The notes: generated by a model not told the origin, from the letters alone. Shown: positions 30,961 to 40,450, counted from the first letter of the stretch. The stretch is DNA of 64,000 nt from Streptomyces sp. V2I9 (GCF_030817475.1 NZ_JAUSZJ010000002.1:124001-188000), one strand, 5' to 3'. Made by a program: numbers and translations.

Positions 30961-32067
30961 CTACCGGAGGTTCGCCCGCACCAGCAGGTAGACGAGGAAC
31001 GGTCCGCCGATCACCGCGGTGACCACGCCGACCGGCAGCCCGATCGGCAGCGCCGCGCGGGCGACGAGGTCGGAACCGATCAGCAGCAGCGCGCCCACCA
31101 GGCCCGAGGCGGTCAACGGCGGTGTGGGCCACCGCCCCAGACGCATCGCCACCTGGGGGGCCACCAGTGCGACGAACGGGACCGGCCCGGCCGCGCTCAC
31201 CCCCACCGCGGCCAGCAGGACGGCGCAGAGCAGCAGGACGCCCCGCACCCGGCCGAACCGTACGCCCAGCCCGGCCGCGACGTCGTCGCCGAGGTGCATC
31301 GGCTTGAACGGGAAGGCCACCAGGGCGACGGCGACCAGCAGGACGAGCGTGCACCAGAACGCCACCCGGACCTCGTCCCAGGACCGGTTGTCCAGCGAAC
31401 CGACCAGCCACACCTGGGCGCGGGCCACGTCGCGGATGTCGGCCGAGACCAGCAGCCATGTCGTGATCGCCTGCATCATCGCGGTGACCGAGATGCCGAT
31501 CAGGATGAGCCGGAAACCGTCGATCCCGCGCCGCCAGGCGAGGAGGTACACCAGCAGCCCCGTGCCGAGCCCGCCCAGCAGGGCGGCGGAGGGCAGCCCG
31601 ACCGAGCCCGCCACCGCCGTGGCGGTCCCGCCCGTCGCGGTCACCAGGAACACCGCGACGGCGCCGGCCCCGGCGGTGATCCCCAGGATGTCGGGGCTGG
31701 CGAGCGGGTTGCGCGCCACGGACTGGGTGATGGCCCCGGACACGCCCAGGGCGACGCCCACGATCAGACCGGCCAGCGCGCGGGGCAGACGGAGATCCAT
31801 GATCACGAACTCGTCGACCTGCTCCCCCTGCCCGAAGAGGGTGGCGATGACACGGGTGAGACCGATGGGGAAGTCCCCGACGCCGATCGAGAGGCAGAAG
31901 ACCAGGAAGGCCGCCGCCGCGAGGACCAGGGTGACCAGCACCAGCCAGGGCCGCCAGACGAACGACACCTTTCCGAGCCGTACGCCCGGCGGCATCGACG
32001 CCTGCTCCGCCTCGGTCCCGCTCAGGGGCGGCAGTACCTGTTCCCGGCTCTCGTGGACCTGCTTCAT
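30961..32067 (-). CDS. cchD: Ferric-siderophore ABC permease (FecCD family)
   Basis: A 368-residue permease with about nine to ten hydrophobic helices after a cytoplasmic lead of about 40 residues. Family motifs are MDLRLPRALAGLIVGVALG, GAITQSVARNPLASPDILG and the C-terminal GPVPFVALVAPQVAM. It forms a heterodimeric channel with CchC. The ATG at 32067 overlaps the cchC stop (ATGA) and has AGGAGC upstream, so translation is coupled. Confidence 0.94.
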   Translation of the reverse strand: MKQVHESREQVLPPLSGTEAEQASMPPGVRLGKVSFVWRPWLVLVTLVLAAAAFLVFCLSIGVGDFPIGLTRVIATLFGQGEQVDEFVIMDLRLPRALAGLIVGVALGVSGAITQSVARNPLASPDILGITAGAGAVAVFLVTATGGTATAVAGSVGLPSAALLGGLGTGLLVYLLAWRRGIDGFRLILIGISVTAMMQAITTWLLVSADIRDVARAQVWLVGSLDNRSWDEVRVAFWCTLVLLVAVALVAFPFKPMHLGDDVAAGLGVRFGRVRGVLLLCAVLLAAVGVSAAGPVPFVALVAPQVAMRLGRWPTPPLTASGLVGALLLIGSDLVARAALPIGLPVGVVTAVIGGPFLVYLLVRANLR

Positions 32068-33125
32068 GCCGTGCTCCTGAACTTGCCCCGCCACACCAGG
32101 ACCGCGAAGAAGGGCGCCCCGAGGAGGGCGACCACGACGCCCGACTCCAGCTCACCCGGCCGTACCAGCAGCCGGCCCACGATGTCGCACACCAGCAGGA
32201 CCACGGCGCCGAGCAGCCCGGCGCACGGCACCAGCCAGCGGTAGTCCGGGCCGGTGAGGCGGCGGGCCAGGTGGGCCACCATGAGCCCGAGGAAGGCGAT
32301 GGGGCCGCAGGCCGCGGTGGCCGCCCCCGCCAGCAGGGTGACGGCGGCGATGCCGAGGGTCCGGCTCACCGCGATGTTCACGCCCAGGGCCCGCGCCACG
32401 TCCTCGCCCAGGTTGAGCAGGTTGAGGGCGGGCAGGGTGATCAGCGCCAGGACCAGTCCGACGGCCACGAAGCCGCTCACCGGCCGGATGACGTCGAATC
32501 CGACGCCGGCCACGGAGCCGGCGTTCCAGAACCGCAGGGCGTTCAGCGACTCCTTGTCGGAGAGCGCCACCGCCGTGGTCATCGCCGCGAGGAACACCGT
32601 GACGCCCTGTCCCGCCAGTGCGAGGGTCAACGGGTTGCCCGCGCCCCTGCCGACGCTCGCCAGGCCGAAGACCAGGACACCGGCGAGACCGGCGCCCACG
32701 AAGGCGAACCAGACGTAGTGGAACGGGTCGGTGAACCCGAACACGGCGATCACCGACACCACGGCGAAGGAGGCTCCGGCGTTCACCCCCAGCAGTCCCG
32801 TGTCGGCGACGGGGTTGCGCGTGTACCCCTGGATCAGCGCCCCGCCGACGCCGAGCGCCAGCCCCGCCACGATCGCGAGGACGGTACGGGGCACCCGCAC
32901 GGTCTGCACGATGAGGCGGATCTCGGTGAGCCTCCGGTCGGGTTCGGGGTCCGCGAACATCCCGTGCCAGACCTCGCCGGGGCTCAACGACCTTGCTCCG
33001 ACGGTCAACGAGAGAGCCGCCGCGATCACCAGCACGGCCGCGAGGACGCCCAGACCGGCCACCCGCCGTCCGCGGGTGTCCGTCGTCCCGCCGGGCGCGG
33101 GGCGGTCCACCTCAGTCGTCACCAT
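32064..33125 (-). CDS. cchC: Ferric-siderophore ABC permease (FecCD family)
   Basis: A 353-residue partner permease of CchD, with the motifs VRVPRTVLAIVAGLALG, GGALIQGYTRNPVADTGLLG and CGPIAFLGLMVAHLARRL. It carries multiple membrane helices through to the C-terminus. The start is taken at the ATG at 33125 (MVTTEVD). No good ribosome binding site is present there and an upstream GTG at 33182 in frame is possible, which would add 19 residues. It follows cchB after 93 bases. Confidence 0.92.
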   Translation of the reverse strand: MVTTEVDRPAPGGTTDTRGRRVAGLGVLAAVLVIAAALSLTVGARSLSPGEVWHGMFADPEPDRRLTEIRLIVQTVRVPRTVLAIVAGLALGVGGALIQGYTRNPVADTGLLGVNAGASFAVVSVIAVFGFTDPFHYVWFAFVGAGLAGVLVFGLASVGRGAGNPLTLALAGQGVTVFLAAMTTAVALSDKESLNALRFWNAGSVAGVGFDVIRPVSGFVAVGLVLALITLPALNLLNLGEDVARALGVNIAVSRTLGIAAVTLLAGAATAACGPIAFLGLMVAHLARRLTGPDYRWLVPCAGLLGAVVLLVCDIVGRLLVRPGELESGVVVALLGAPFFAVLVWRGKFRSTA

Positions 33126-33218
33126 GTCGAGGAACGATATCCCTTTGATCAGAACGGCCGTGCCGCCCGTCCGGCAGGTCACCGGGCGGGCGGGACGTCC
33201 GTCGTGCCGCCCGTCCGG

Positions 33219-34583
33219 TCAGGCCCCGGCGGGCACTTCCCGGCCGGCGCCCGCGGCCACCGGCCCCGACTCGTCGGAGGTGGATTTGACCCGGCGGCCG
33301 AGCAGGGAGTCCAGGATCTCCCCGACCCGTATCGCGGTGTTGGAGAGCAGCGACGTGGTGATGCCGTGCGTGTGCTCCGTACCGCCCTGGAGATAGATGC
33401 CGCAGCGCACGCCGGGGCCGGTCGCGATCCGGTAGTCGCGCTCCACACGGACGCGGCCGGTGTCGTCGCGCAGGCAGTGCTCGCCCACCTCGCCGAGCAC
33501 GCCGAGCGGGTCGGCGGGGCTGTAGCCGGTGGCGAACACCACGACGTCGGCGTCGAGTTCCGTCTCCTCGTCGGTCACCAGGGACTTCACGGTGGCGCGG
33601 ACACCGTCGGGCCGCTCCGCCACTCCGGTGACGCGGGACACGTTGAGGAAGCGCAGCCGTTCCGCGCCCAGGACCTTCTCCCGGTACATCTGACGGTAGA
33701 GGTCGTCGATCAGGTCGATGTCCACCACGGAGTAGTTGGTGTTGGCGTGGTAGGCCATCAGACTGTTCTTGACCGCCTCGGGTGCGGCGAAGTAGTCGTC
33801 GACCGCCTCGGGGTCGAAGATCCGGTTGGCGAAGGCGCTGTCGTCGGCGGGGCTGTAGCCGTACCGGGAGAAGACGGCGCAGACCTCGGCGTCCGGAAAG
33901 CGGCGGTGCAGGTAGGCGACGTTCTCGGCGGCGCTCTGGCCTGCGCCGACGACGACGAACCGCGAGGGCGAGGAGCCGTCCAGGGCATCGACCTTCCGCA
34001 GCAGGTCGGAGTTGTGCCAGACGCGCTCGCCCCGCTCCACGCCCTCGGGCATGAGGGGGCGCAGCCCGGTCCCGATGACGAGGTTGCGGGCGCGGTGGAC
34101 CGCGATCTCGCCACCGGAGCGGACGGTCACGTCGAGGTACTCCACGGTGCCGTCGTGGACGAACGGGGTGACGCCGATGACTTCGTGGCCGTAGGAGACC
34201 TGGTCGTCGACCTTGGCCGCGGCCCACTCGAAGTAGTCGTGGAACTCCACCCGCAGTGGGAAGAGGTTCTTGTGGTTGATGAAGTCGATCAGCCGGCCCT
34301 TGCTCTGCAGGTAGCACAGGAAGCTGAACTCGCTGGCCGGATTCCGGAGCGTCACCAGGTCCTTGAGGAAGGACACCTGCATGGTGGCGTCGTCGATGAG
34401 CATGCCGCGGTGCCAGCCGAAGCCCGACTGCTGCTCGAAGAAGTGAGCGGTGACCGAATCCTGCCTGCCGACTGTGCTGTTGTGCTCGCCGAGCGCGATC
34501 GCCAAGGCCACATTGGACGGGCCGAAGCCGATGCCGATGAGGTCGTGGACCGGTGGTGTGCCGCCAGGAAGAACCTGTGACAT
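33219..34583 (-). CDS. cchB: L-ornithine N5-monooxygenase
   Basis: A 454-residue flavin N-hydroxylating monooxygenase making N5-hydroxyornithine, the first step to a hydroxamate. The FAD motif GIGFGPSN lies at the N-terminus, the NADPH motif VVGAGQSAAENVAYL is central, and the late ATGYSPADPLG motif is typical of SidA/PvdA enzymes. Two A domains of CchH need this product. The ATG at 34583 follows GGGAG, and an iron box lies about 90 bases upstream. It is the head of the cchBCDE run. Confidence 0.95.
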   Translation of the reverse strand: MSQVLPGGTPPVHDLIGIGFGPSNVALAIALGEHNSTVGRQDSVTAHFFEQQSGFGWHRGMLIDDATMQVSFLKDLVTLRNPASEFSFLCYLQSKGRLIDFINHKNLFPLRVEFHDYFEWAAAKVDDQVSYGHEVIGVTPFVHDGTVEYLDVTVRSGGEIAVHRARNLVIGTGLRPLMPEGVERGERVWHNSDLLRKVDALDGSSPSRFVVVGAGQSAAENVAYLHRRFPDAEVCAVFSRYGYSPADDSAFANRIFDPEAVDDYFAAPEAVKNSLMAYHANTNYSVVDIDLIDDLYRQMYREKVLGAERLRFLNVSRVTGVAERPDGVRATVKSLVTDEETELDADVVVFATGYSPADPLGVLGEVGEHCLRDDTGRVRVERDYRIATGPGVRCGIYLQGGTEHTHGITTSLLSNTAIRVGEILDSLLGRRVKSTSDESGPVAAGAGREVPAGA

Positions 34584-34907
34584 GTCACTCCCATCGTCCG
34601 GAAGATCCGCCTGTCAGGCGTGAGGGGAAGATACGGAAGGCGGGCATGCCGACGAAGCGGACACCCGAACTTAGGTGAGCCTAAGCTTGTCAACTCGCCT
34701 TGTCGATAGGGCATAACGGGCAACGTGTCGCTGACGGATGATCAACTCCGGCTGGAAATGGGTGCTTCCGTCGAAACATCGACACACACAGGGGCGGCGG
34801 ACCCCGGCCGCAGGGGGGCGCGTCGTCCGGGCCGGGCACCGGCAGGACCGCCGGCCCGCCGATCATTGGCGCGAACAGACCTGTACACCGCCGGTACGGA
34901 CCGCACC
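34584..34907. other. Intergenic region upstream of cchB holding no gene
   Basis: There are 324 bases between the cchB start and the dnaE2 stop. Apart from the iron box, no coding sequence was found. The formyltransferase cchA, which in S. coelicolor sits beside cchB, is not here in either direction. Confidence 0.75.
34671..34689. promoter_or_regulatory. Iron box upstream of cchB
   Basis: TTAGGTGAGCCTAAGCTTG matches 16 of 19 positions of the reverse-orientation iron-box consensus and has a perfect TTAGG..CCTAA inverted repeat. It is the strongest box of the cch locus. Confidence 0.8.
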
Positions 34908-37900
34908 TCAGCGGCGCCCGACCTGACGCCGGGGCACGGGTGCGGCCACCTGGACGGGCTCCACCTGGCCGACGGCGATGTTGAACGTGCCGTCGGAGCG
35001 CTCGACCCGGCCGGTGACGAGGACGGCGGGGGCGTCGATGAGGGTGGGGTGGCAGCGGTCCCAGATGTGCGGGGCGAAGACGAGGTTGACCATGCCGGTC
35101 TCGTCCTCGATCGCCCCGAAGGCCACGCCGTGCGCGGTCGGGGGGCGTTGGAGGTACTTCGGCAGCCCGCCGATCCGGACCTCCGCCCGGTCGCGGAGCG
35201 TGCGGGCGGAGGCCGCGGGGAGCGCCCCCAGACGGTCCAGGTGGGGGCGGATGTGGTGGACGGGGTGGGCGGTGGCGCTGGCTCCGGTGACGGTGAGGTC
35301 GGCGGTGGTCTCCTCGGCGGCGGTCATCGCGGCGAGTTCGGGTGCGGTCGCGGGGGTGGCGAGTCCGGGGAGCGGCGGCTGGCGCGTCCGGCCGGGCGCG
35401 GTGCCGGCGGTCCACAGGGCGGTACGGCGATGCCCGCCCAGGCCGTCGAGCGCGCCGGCGGTGGCCAGTTGCTCCAGGATCCGGGCGGGCAGCCGCGTGC
35501 GGGCGGCGAAGTCGTCCAGGTCCGCGAACGGCCGTTCCGCCCGGAGGGCGACGATCTCCTCGGCGGCCTCTTCCCCGAGGCCGGTGACGCTGGTCAGACC
35601 GCGGCGGATCGCCGGGGGAACCGTGGCGGACCTCGGGCCGGGCCCGCCGGGTCGCGTACCGGGGCCGTCGTACGCCGGGCGGGGCGCGGAGCCGGGTGCC
35701 GGGCCGGGTTCGAGGGTGGCGTGGACGCCGGAGGTCCGGACGCCGGGGCCCCGGACGGTGATGCCGTGGCGTTCCGCGTCGCCGATGAGGGTCTGGGTGT
35801 CGTAGAAGCCCATCGGCTGGTGCGCCATGATCCCCGCGATGAGCGCGGCGGGATGGTGGAGCTTGATCCAGGCGCCGGCATAGATGAGCCCGGCCATGGA
35901 CTGGGCGTGGGACTGCGGGAACCCGTAGTCGGAGAAGGCTTCGATCATCGACGCGATCCGCTCGGCGGCGGCCGGGGGGATGCCGCGTCCCGCCATGCCG
36001 GTCAGCAGCCGGCCGCGCATCGCGGCCACCTTCTCCGGGGCGTGCTTGGCCGCCATCGCCTTCCTGAGCCGGTCGGCCTCGCCGGGGGTGAACCCCGCAC
36101 AGTCGATGGCGAGTTGCATGGCCTGCTCCTGCCAGAGCGCGACGCCGAGGGTCGGCTCCAGCGCCGCCTTCGCGAGCGGGTGGGGGTAGGTCACCGGCTC
36201 CTCGCCGCGCCGGCGGCGGAGCAGCGGGTGCTTGCTGCCGGCCTGGATGGGGCCGGGGCGGATGATGGAGGCGGCGACGGCCAGGTCCTCGAACTTCGTC
36301 GGCCGCAGGAGGGGCAGGGTGGAGATCTGGGCGCGGGACTCGACCTGGAAGACGCCGATCGTGTCCCCCCGGGCGATCATCGCGTAGACCTCGGGGTCGT
36401 CCCGGGGGATGGACGTGAGGTCGTGACGGACGCCGTGGTACGCGTGGATGAGGTCGCAGGCGGTGTGCAGGGCGGACAGCATGCCGAGACCCAGCAGGTC
36501 GATCTTGATCAGTCCGGCGGCGGCGACGTCGTCCTTGTCGCCCTGGAGGACGCTGCGGCCCTCGGCGGTCGCCCACTCCACGGGCATGATCTCGCCGATG
36601 GGCTGCCGGGTGAGGACCATGCCGCCCGAGTGCACCCCGAGATGCCTCGGGAGCGTGTGGAGCTGGGCGGCGAGCGCGCGAACGTCGTCGGGGAGGGCCG
36701 TCTCGGGGCCGGGCGGGGCGTGGTGGATGTGCCGGGTCATCTCACGGATCTGCGCCTCGGGGTGGCCGAGGGCGCGGGCGGCGTCCCGGATGGCGAGCCG
36801 GGGCTTGTACGTGATCATGTTGGCGACCTGGGCGGCGTGCCGACGGCCGTAGCGGGTGTAGACGTACTGGATGACCTCCTCGCGGCGTCCGGACTCCAGG
36901 TCGAGGTCGATGTCCGGCGGGCCGGCCTTCTCCACGGACAGGAAACGCTCGAAGAGCAGGCCGTGCCGGAGCGGGTCGACGGCGGTGATGCCGAGGACGT
37001 AGCAGATCACGCTGCTGGCGGCGGAGCCCCGGCCCTGGCACCAGATTCCCTGTTCGGCGGCGTGCCGGACGATGTCGTGGACGATCAGGAAGTAGCCCGC
37101 GAGCCCGAGATCGGCGACGAGGCCGAGTTCATGGTCGAGCTGCCGCCATGCCGTGTCCGCCCGCCGGTCGGTGCGCGGGCCGTAGCGGCCGGCGCAGGCG
37201 GCCTCCGCGCTCTCCCGCAGCCACGAGTCCTGCGTATACCCCTCGGGTACGGCGAACTCCGGTAGTTCGGGCCGCAGTTCGCCGAGGTCGAGCACACAGG
37301 CGCGGCCCAGTTCGACGGTGGCGTCCGCGACGCCGGGGTAACGCGACAGGAACGCCGCCCGCTCGGACCGGGGTCGCAGATGGGCGGTCGGGGCGGCCAT
37401 CAGGTGTCCGGCGGCCCGGTCCAGGGTCTCGCGTCGGCGCAGGGCGGTGAGCGCCTGCGCCACACGGGCCTGGCGGGGGGCTGCGTAGTGCACGGCACCG
37501 GTCGTGATCACGGGCACGCCGACGCGGCGGGCGGCCACCCAGGCCGCGTCGGCGGCGACCGAGTCCTCCGGGAGCCGGTGGTCGACCAGTTCGGCGTACG
37601 TACCGCTGGTGCCGAAGACGTCGGTGAGCCGGGCGAGCCGGTGGGCGACGGCGGCGACGTCGCACCGGTCCGTGTCCGGCGGGGGGCAGCCGGGCAGGAC
37701 GGCCCACTGTCCGGCGGCGGCCGCCCGCGCCACCTCGTCCAGGTCGTAGACCGGGGCGTTCTTGGAGCCGGCGAGCTGCGCGGCGGTGATCACCGCCGAG
37801 AGCAGCCGGAACCCCTCCACCGTGCGGGCGAGCACCACCGGTGTGCCCAGGACGGGGTCGCCGAGGGTGAGTTCGGCGCCGTGGACGGCACCGATCCCGT

Positions 37901-38111
37901 GTTCGCGCGCGGCGGCGTGCAGCCGGCGCGCGGCGTGCAGACCGTCCACGTCCGTGACCGCCAGGACGCCGATGCCGAGCCGGGCTGCCTCGGCGGCCAG
38001 GCCCTCCGGTGGGCTCGCACCCCGGAGGAAGGAGAACGCGCTGTGCGCGTGGAGTTCGGCCCACTCCTCCTCCGGCCGGCCGGAGATGGGCAGGCGCAGG
38101 AGCTCACCCAT
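34908..38111 (-). CDS. dnaE2: Error-prone DNA polymerase III alpha subunit DnaE2
   Basis: A 1067-residue C-family polymerase used in mutagenic lesion bypass. The N-terminal PHP domain shows ELHAHSAFSFLRGASPPE. The palm carries the catalytic PDIDLDLE at 399-406 and a later KFEDLAVAASIIRPGP. The helix-hairpin-helix region has GLTSVTGLGEEAAEEIVALR, and a C-terminal OB fold follows. The length fits the DnaE2 class and not the replicative DnaE1. The start at 38111 overlaps imuB by 8 bases. With ImuB and ImuA' it forms the actinobacterial mutasome. It ends close to the cch locus with no obvious terminator. Confidence 0.95.
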   Translation of the reverse strand: MGELLRLPISGRPEEEWAELHAHSAFSFLRGASPPEGLAAEAARLGIGVLAVTDVDGLHAARRLHAAAREHGIGAVHGAELTLGDPVLGTPVVLARTVEGFRLLSAVITAAQLAGSKNAPVYDLDEVARAAAAGQWAVLPGCPPPDTDRCDVAAVAHRLARLTDVFGTSGTYAELVDHRLPEDSVAADAAWVAARRVGVPVITTGAVHYAAPRQARVAQALTALRRRETLDRAAGHLMAAPTAHLRPRSERAAFLSRYPGVADATVELGRACVLDLGELRPELPEFAVPEGYTQDSWLRESAEAACAGRYGPRTDRRADTAWRQLDHELGLVADLGLAGYFLIVHDIVRHAAEQGIWCQGRGSAASSVICYVLGITAVDPLRHGLLFERFLSVEKAGPPDIDLDLESGRREEVIQYVYTRYGRRHAAQVANMITYKPRLAIRDAARALGHPEAQIREMTRHIHHAPPGPETALPDDVRALAAQLHTLPRHLGVHSGGMVLTRQPIGEIMPVEWATAEGRSVLQGDKDDVAAAGLIKIDLLGLGMLSALHTACDLIHAYHGVRHDLTSIPRDDPEVYAMIARGDTIGVFQVESRAQISTLPLLRPTKFEDLAVAASIIRPGPIQAGSKHPLLRRRRGEEPVTYPHPLAKAALEPTLGVALWQEQAMQLAIDCAGFTPGEADRLRKAMAAKHAPEKVAAMRGRLLTGMAGRGIPPAAAERIASMIEAFSDYGFPQSHAQSMAGLIYAGAWIKLHHPAALIAGIMAHQPMGFYDTQTLIGDAERHGITVRGPGVRTSGVHATLEPGPAPGSAPRPAYDGPGTRPGGPGPRSATVPPAIRRGLTSVTGLGEEAAEEIVALRAERPFADLDDFAARTRLPARILEQLATAGALDGLGGHRRTALWTAGTAPGRTRQPPLPGLATPATAPELAAMTAAEETTADLTVTGASATAHPVHHIRPHLDRLGALPAASARTLRDRAEVRIGGLPKYLQRPPTAHGVAFGAIEDETGMVNLVFAPHIWDRCHPTLIDAPAVLVTGRVERSDGTFNIAVGQVEPVQVAAPVPRRQVGRR

Positions 38112-39651
38112 AGTGGGCCTCCACCCACCACTCGCTCCGGTCGACGAGCAGCAGCCAGGCGTGCCCGTCGTCGGTGGTGACCTGCATCCGGGCGATCCGC
38201 CGTCCGCCGTCCCGCGCCCACCACCGCTCCAGCACCGGCCAGGGCCCGGCCCACCCGTTCACCCCGGCCGGGCGGCGTCCGTGGACGGAGAGGACCGCGG
38301 GCTCGGCCGACAGCTCCAGCCGGCCGGCCACGCCGACCGGCGCGCCGTCGGAGCCGGTCAGCCGGGCCGGACGCCGTACCGGGTAGACGGCGGCCGGGTG
38401 CGGGGCGGGCAGCCGTCCCGGCCACGGGCCGTTCGCGGCACCGTCGTCCTCGGGGACGTCGCCGACCGGGACCAGCCGGATCCGGTCGCCCGGTCCCCGG
38501 CCGCCGGCCTCGATGATCCGCGTGACCGCCCGGTGCCCGAGCACCGCCTGCACCCGGGCGGCGGCCCGCTCCACCTCCACCGGGGTGTCCCGCTCCCCGT
38601 CGAACGCGCCCTGCGAGCCGGTGTCCGGAGTGATCCCGTCGGGGCGCAGGACGAGCCGCCGGATTCCCGGCTCCCCGCCGCCGGCGTCCAGCAGGCCGGC
38701 CTCGGACCAGGCGGTCAGGACGCCGCGTACGCGCTCGGCCACCGCCCGGGAGGAGAGCCGCCCCTCGTGGCGGAAGATCCGCGTCAGCGTCCGGCCGTCG
38801 GCCGTTTCGGCCTCGGCCTCGATCCGCCCGCACACCACGCCCGCCGCCGCCAGGCGCGCGTGCAGTTCATCCGCGAGCGCGACCGCCACGAACACGACCG
38901 CGTCCAGCTGCTCCTCGGCGGTCTCGAACAGCCGTCGCACCGTGTGGTCGCGGGCGGCGGCCCGTACGGACACGGGCCGGGCCGACTCCCCGCGGGCGAC
39001 GCGATGGGCGGCGACCCCCTCCGGACCGAGCCGTTCGGCGACGCGTCCCGCCGGCAGCCGGGCGAAGTCCCCGACGGTGCGGATGCCGAGCCGCTTCAGC
39101 AGTTCGGCCAGGCGGGGCACGCCCAGGACGCCCACCGGGTACGGGGCCAGGAACGCGGTGTCCCCGCCGGCCGGGACGATCACCCCGCCGTCGCGGCGGG
39201 CCGCGAGCGCCGCCGTGAAAGTGCTGTCGGCGATCCCGACCCGGGCCGGCAGCTCCCGTTCGGCGACGGCTTCCGCCAGCCGTACGGACAGCCGCCGCTC
39301 ACCGCCCCAGTACCGTGCGGCCCCGCGCGCCGGGGCCGCGATCAGACCGGGGCGGATGACCTCCAGCCGGGGCGTCACCTCCGTCTCGACGTGGCGCACC
39401 ACCTGTTCGAACATCCTCACCTCGGCGGCGAGGTCCCGTTCGACGATCCGCAGCGCGGGACAGCGGGCCTGCGCGGTCCGCAGCCGCATGCGCCGCCGGA
39501 CCCCGGCCGCCCGCGCGGAGGGGGAGCACGCCACCACCGCGCCCCGGTGCACCACGGCCACCGGCGTACCGTCCCGCTCGCCGCACGCCAGCACGGGGAA
39601 GTCGGGCACCCAGACCACGACCACCCGTACGGCACCGGAGGCCCCGGTCAT
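38104..39651 (-). CDS. imuB: ImuB, catalytically dead Y-family polymerase-like protein
   Basis: A 515-residue Y-family polymerase relative that scaffolds DnaE2 on the beta clamp. Its N-terminus reads VVVWVPDFPVLA in place of the catalytic DxDxFFAS motif, and the SRDE-type acidic motif is not found, so it should not polymerise, as is known for ImuB. GLIAAPARGAARYWGG and FARLPAGRVAERLGPEG match the palm and finger regions. The ATG at 39651 overlaps the imuA' stop by four bases. Its C-terminal part probably carries the clamp- and partner-binding region. Confidence 0.9.
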   Translation of the reverse strand: MTGASGAVRVVVVWVPDFPVLACGERDGTPVAVVHRGAVVACSPSARAAGVRRRMRLRTAQARCPALRIVERDLAAEVRMFEQVVRHVETEVTPRLEVIRPGLIAAPARGAARYWGGERRLSVRLAEAVAERELPARVGIADSTFTAALAARRDGGVIVPAGGDTAFLAPYPVGVLGVPRLAELLKRLGIRTVGDFARLPAGRVAERLGPEGVAAHRVARGESARPVSVRAAARDHTVRRLFETAEEQLDAVVFVAVALADELHARLAAAGVVCGRIEAEAETADGRTLTRIFRHEGRLSSRAVAERVRGVLTAWSEAGLLDAGGGEPGIRRLVLRPDGITPDTGSQGAFDGERDTPVEVERAAARVQAVLGHRAVTRIIEAGGRGPGDRIRLVPVGDVPEDDGAANGPWPGRLPAPHPAAVYPVRRPARLTGSDGAPVGVAGRLELSAEPAVLSVHGRRPAGVNGWAGPWPVLERWWARDGGRRIARMQVTTDDGHAWLLLVDRSEWWVEAHYG

Positions 39652-40307
39652 CCGACGACGCGGAGCTCGGCCCGCGCCCCGCTCGGCACGGTCTCCGCCG
39701 CCTCCCGCTCCACCACGCCCACCAGACCGTCCGGGCCGGGCAGCCACAGCTCGGCGCTCCGCGGGGCCGCGGCCGCGCCACGCCCGCCCGCCGTCACCGT
39801 CACCCGGCGGCCGCGCAGCAGCCCGTGCCCCCGGCCCACCCCGGCCCAGCCCACCGGCGCCACCCGGAGCTGCACGTCCGCGCCCGGCCAACGGCCCGCC
39901 GCCAGCAACACCGCTCCGCTGCGCCGCATCACCGCCCGCAGCCGCCGTACCGCCCGCTCCGGCACCCGTACCGAGGCGCCGACGAGCACCACCGGCACCG
40001 ACTCCAGGAGGACGGCCAGGACCTGGGCCGCGCGTGGCCCCGGATCGTTCACCACCAGGCCGGTGGCCAGATCCAGCCCAGCCTGTGCCGCCGCCAGTCC
40101 ACCCAGCTCCGGCACCCCCACAGCCGCCCATGCCATCGCATCCGCTGCCGCCAGAGCGGCCAGCGCCAGCAACAGGGGCAGGTCCCCGCCCGCACCTACA
40201 GCAGTACCAGGACGAATACCTCCTCCCGGGAGCAGGCCGGAGAGCGGCGACGCCACCGCACCGGTTTTCGCGCCCCGCTCCTCGACGACCTGCTGACCTG
40301 TCCACAC
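39648..40307 (-). CDS. imuA': ImuA'-like RecA-fold accessory protein
   Basis: A 219-residue protein in the position of imuA' of the imuA'-imuB-dnaE2 cassette. It resembles a shortened RecA core: Gly-rich GGDLPLLLALAALAAADAMAW replaces a P-loop region and no GKT/S is seen, so ATP binding is doubtful. Hydrophobic strands LAVLLESVPVVLVGAS and SGAVLLAAGRW follow. The GTG start at 40307 gives a short leader; other starts inside are possible. It is the first gene of the cassette, directly behind the palindrome at 40314. Confidence 0.75.
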   Translation of the reverse strand: MWTGQQVVEERGAKTGAVASPLSGLLPGGGIRPGTAVGAGGDLPLLLALAALAAADAMAWAAVGVPELGGLAAAQAGLDLATGLVVNDPGPRAAQVLAVLLESVPVVLVGASVRVPERAVRRLRAVMRRSGAVLLAAGRWPGADVQLRVAPVGWAGVGRGHGLLRGRRVTVTAGGRGAAAAPRSAELWLPGPDGLVGVVEREAAETVPSGARAELRVVG

Positions 40308-40313
40308 TTGTCG

Positions 40314-40337
40314 ATATTCGCTCGAACGTTCGAATAT
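40314..40337. promoter_or_regulatory. Palindromic operator of the imu/dnaE2 cassette (LexA-like candidate)
   Basis: An inverted repeat with arms ATATTCG and CGAATAT encloses the perfect palindrome TCGAACGTTCGA (40322-40333). The actinobacterial SOS box is usually described as CGAAC-N4-GTTCG; here CGAAC and GTTCG overlap with no spacer. The site is 7 bases upstream of the imuA' start, an expected location for SOS control. The binding protein is inferred. Confidence 0.6.
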
Positions 40338-40450
40338 TTCAAGCCAGATCTATCGCGCTAGATCCACGAGATCCACCGGAGGTGCGGACAGGCGGCGCGA
40401 CAGCGGCAGGCGGGGCGCTACGACCACGGTGGAACAGGACGGAAAGCATC

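Noticed and set aside
34584..34907. A hidden cchA formyltransferase next to cchB
   Set aside because: No frame in this stretch carries a formyltransferase motif and it is too short for the 280-300 residue enzyme.
34690..36576. A long minus-strand open frame near the dnaE2 end
   Set aside because: It is in a different frame from DnaE2, overlaps it completely and has no recognisable domain.
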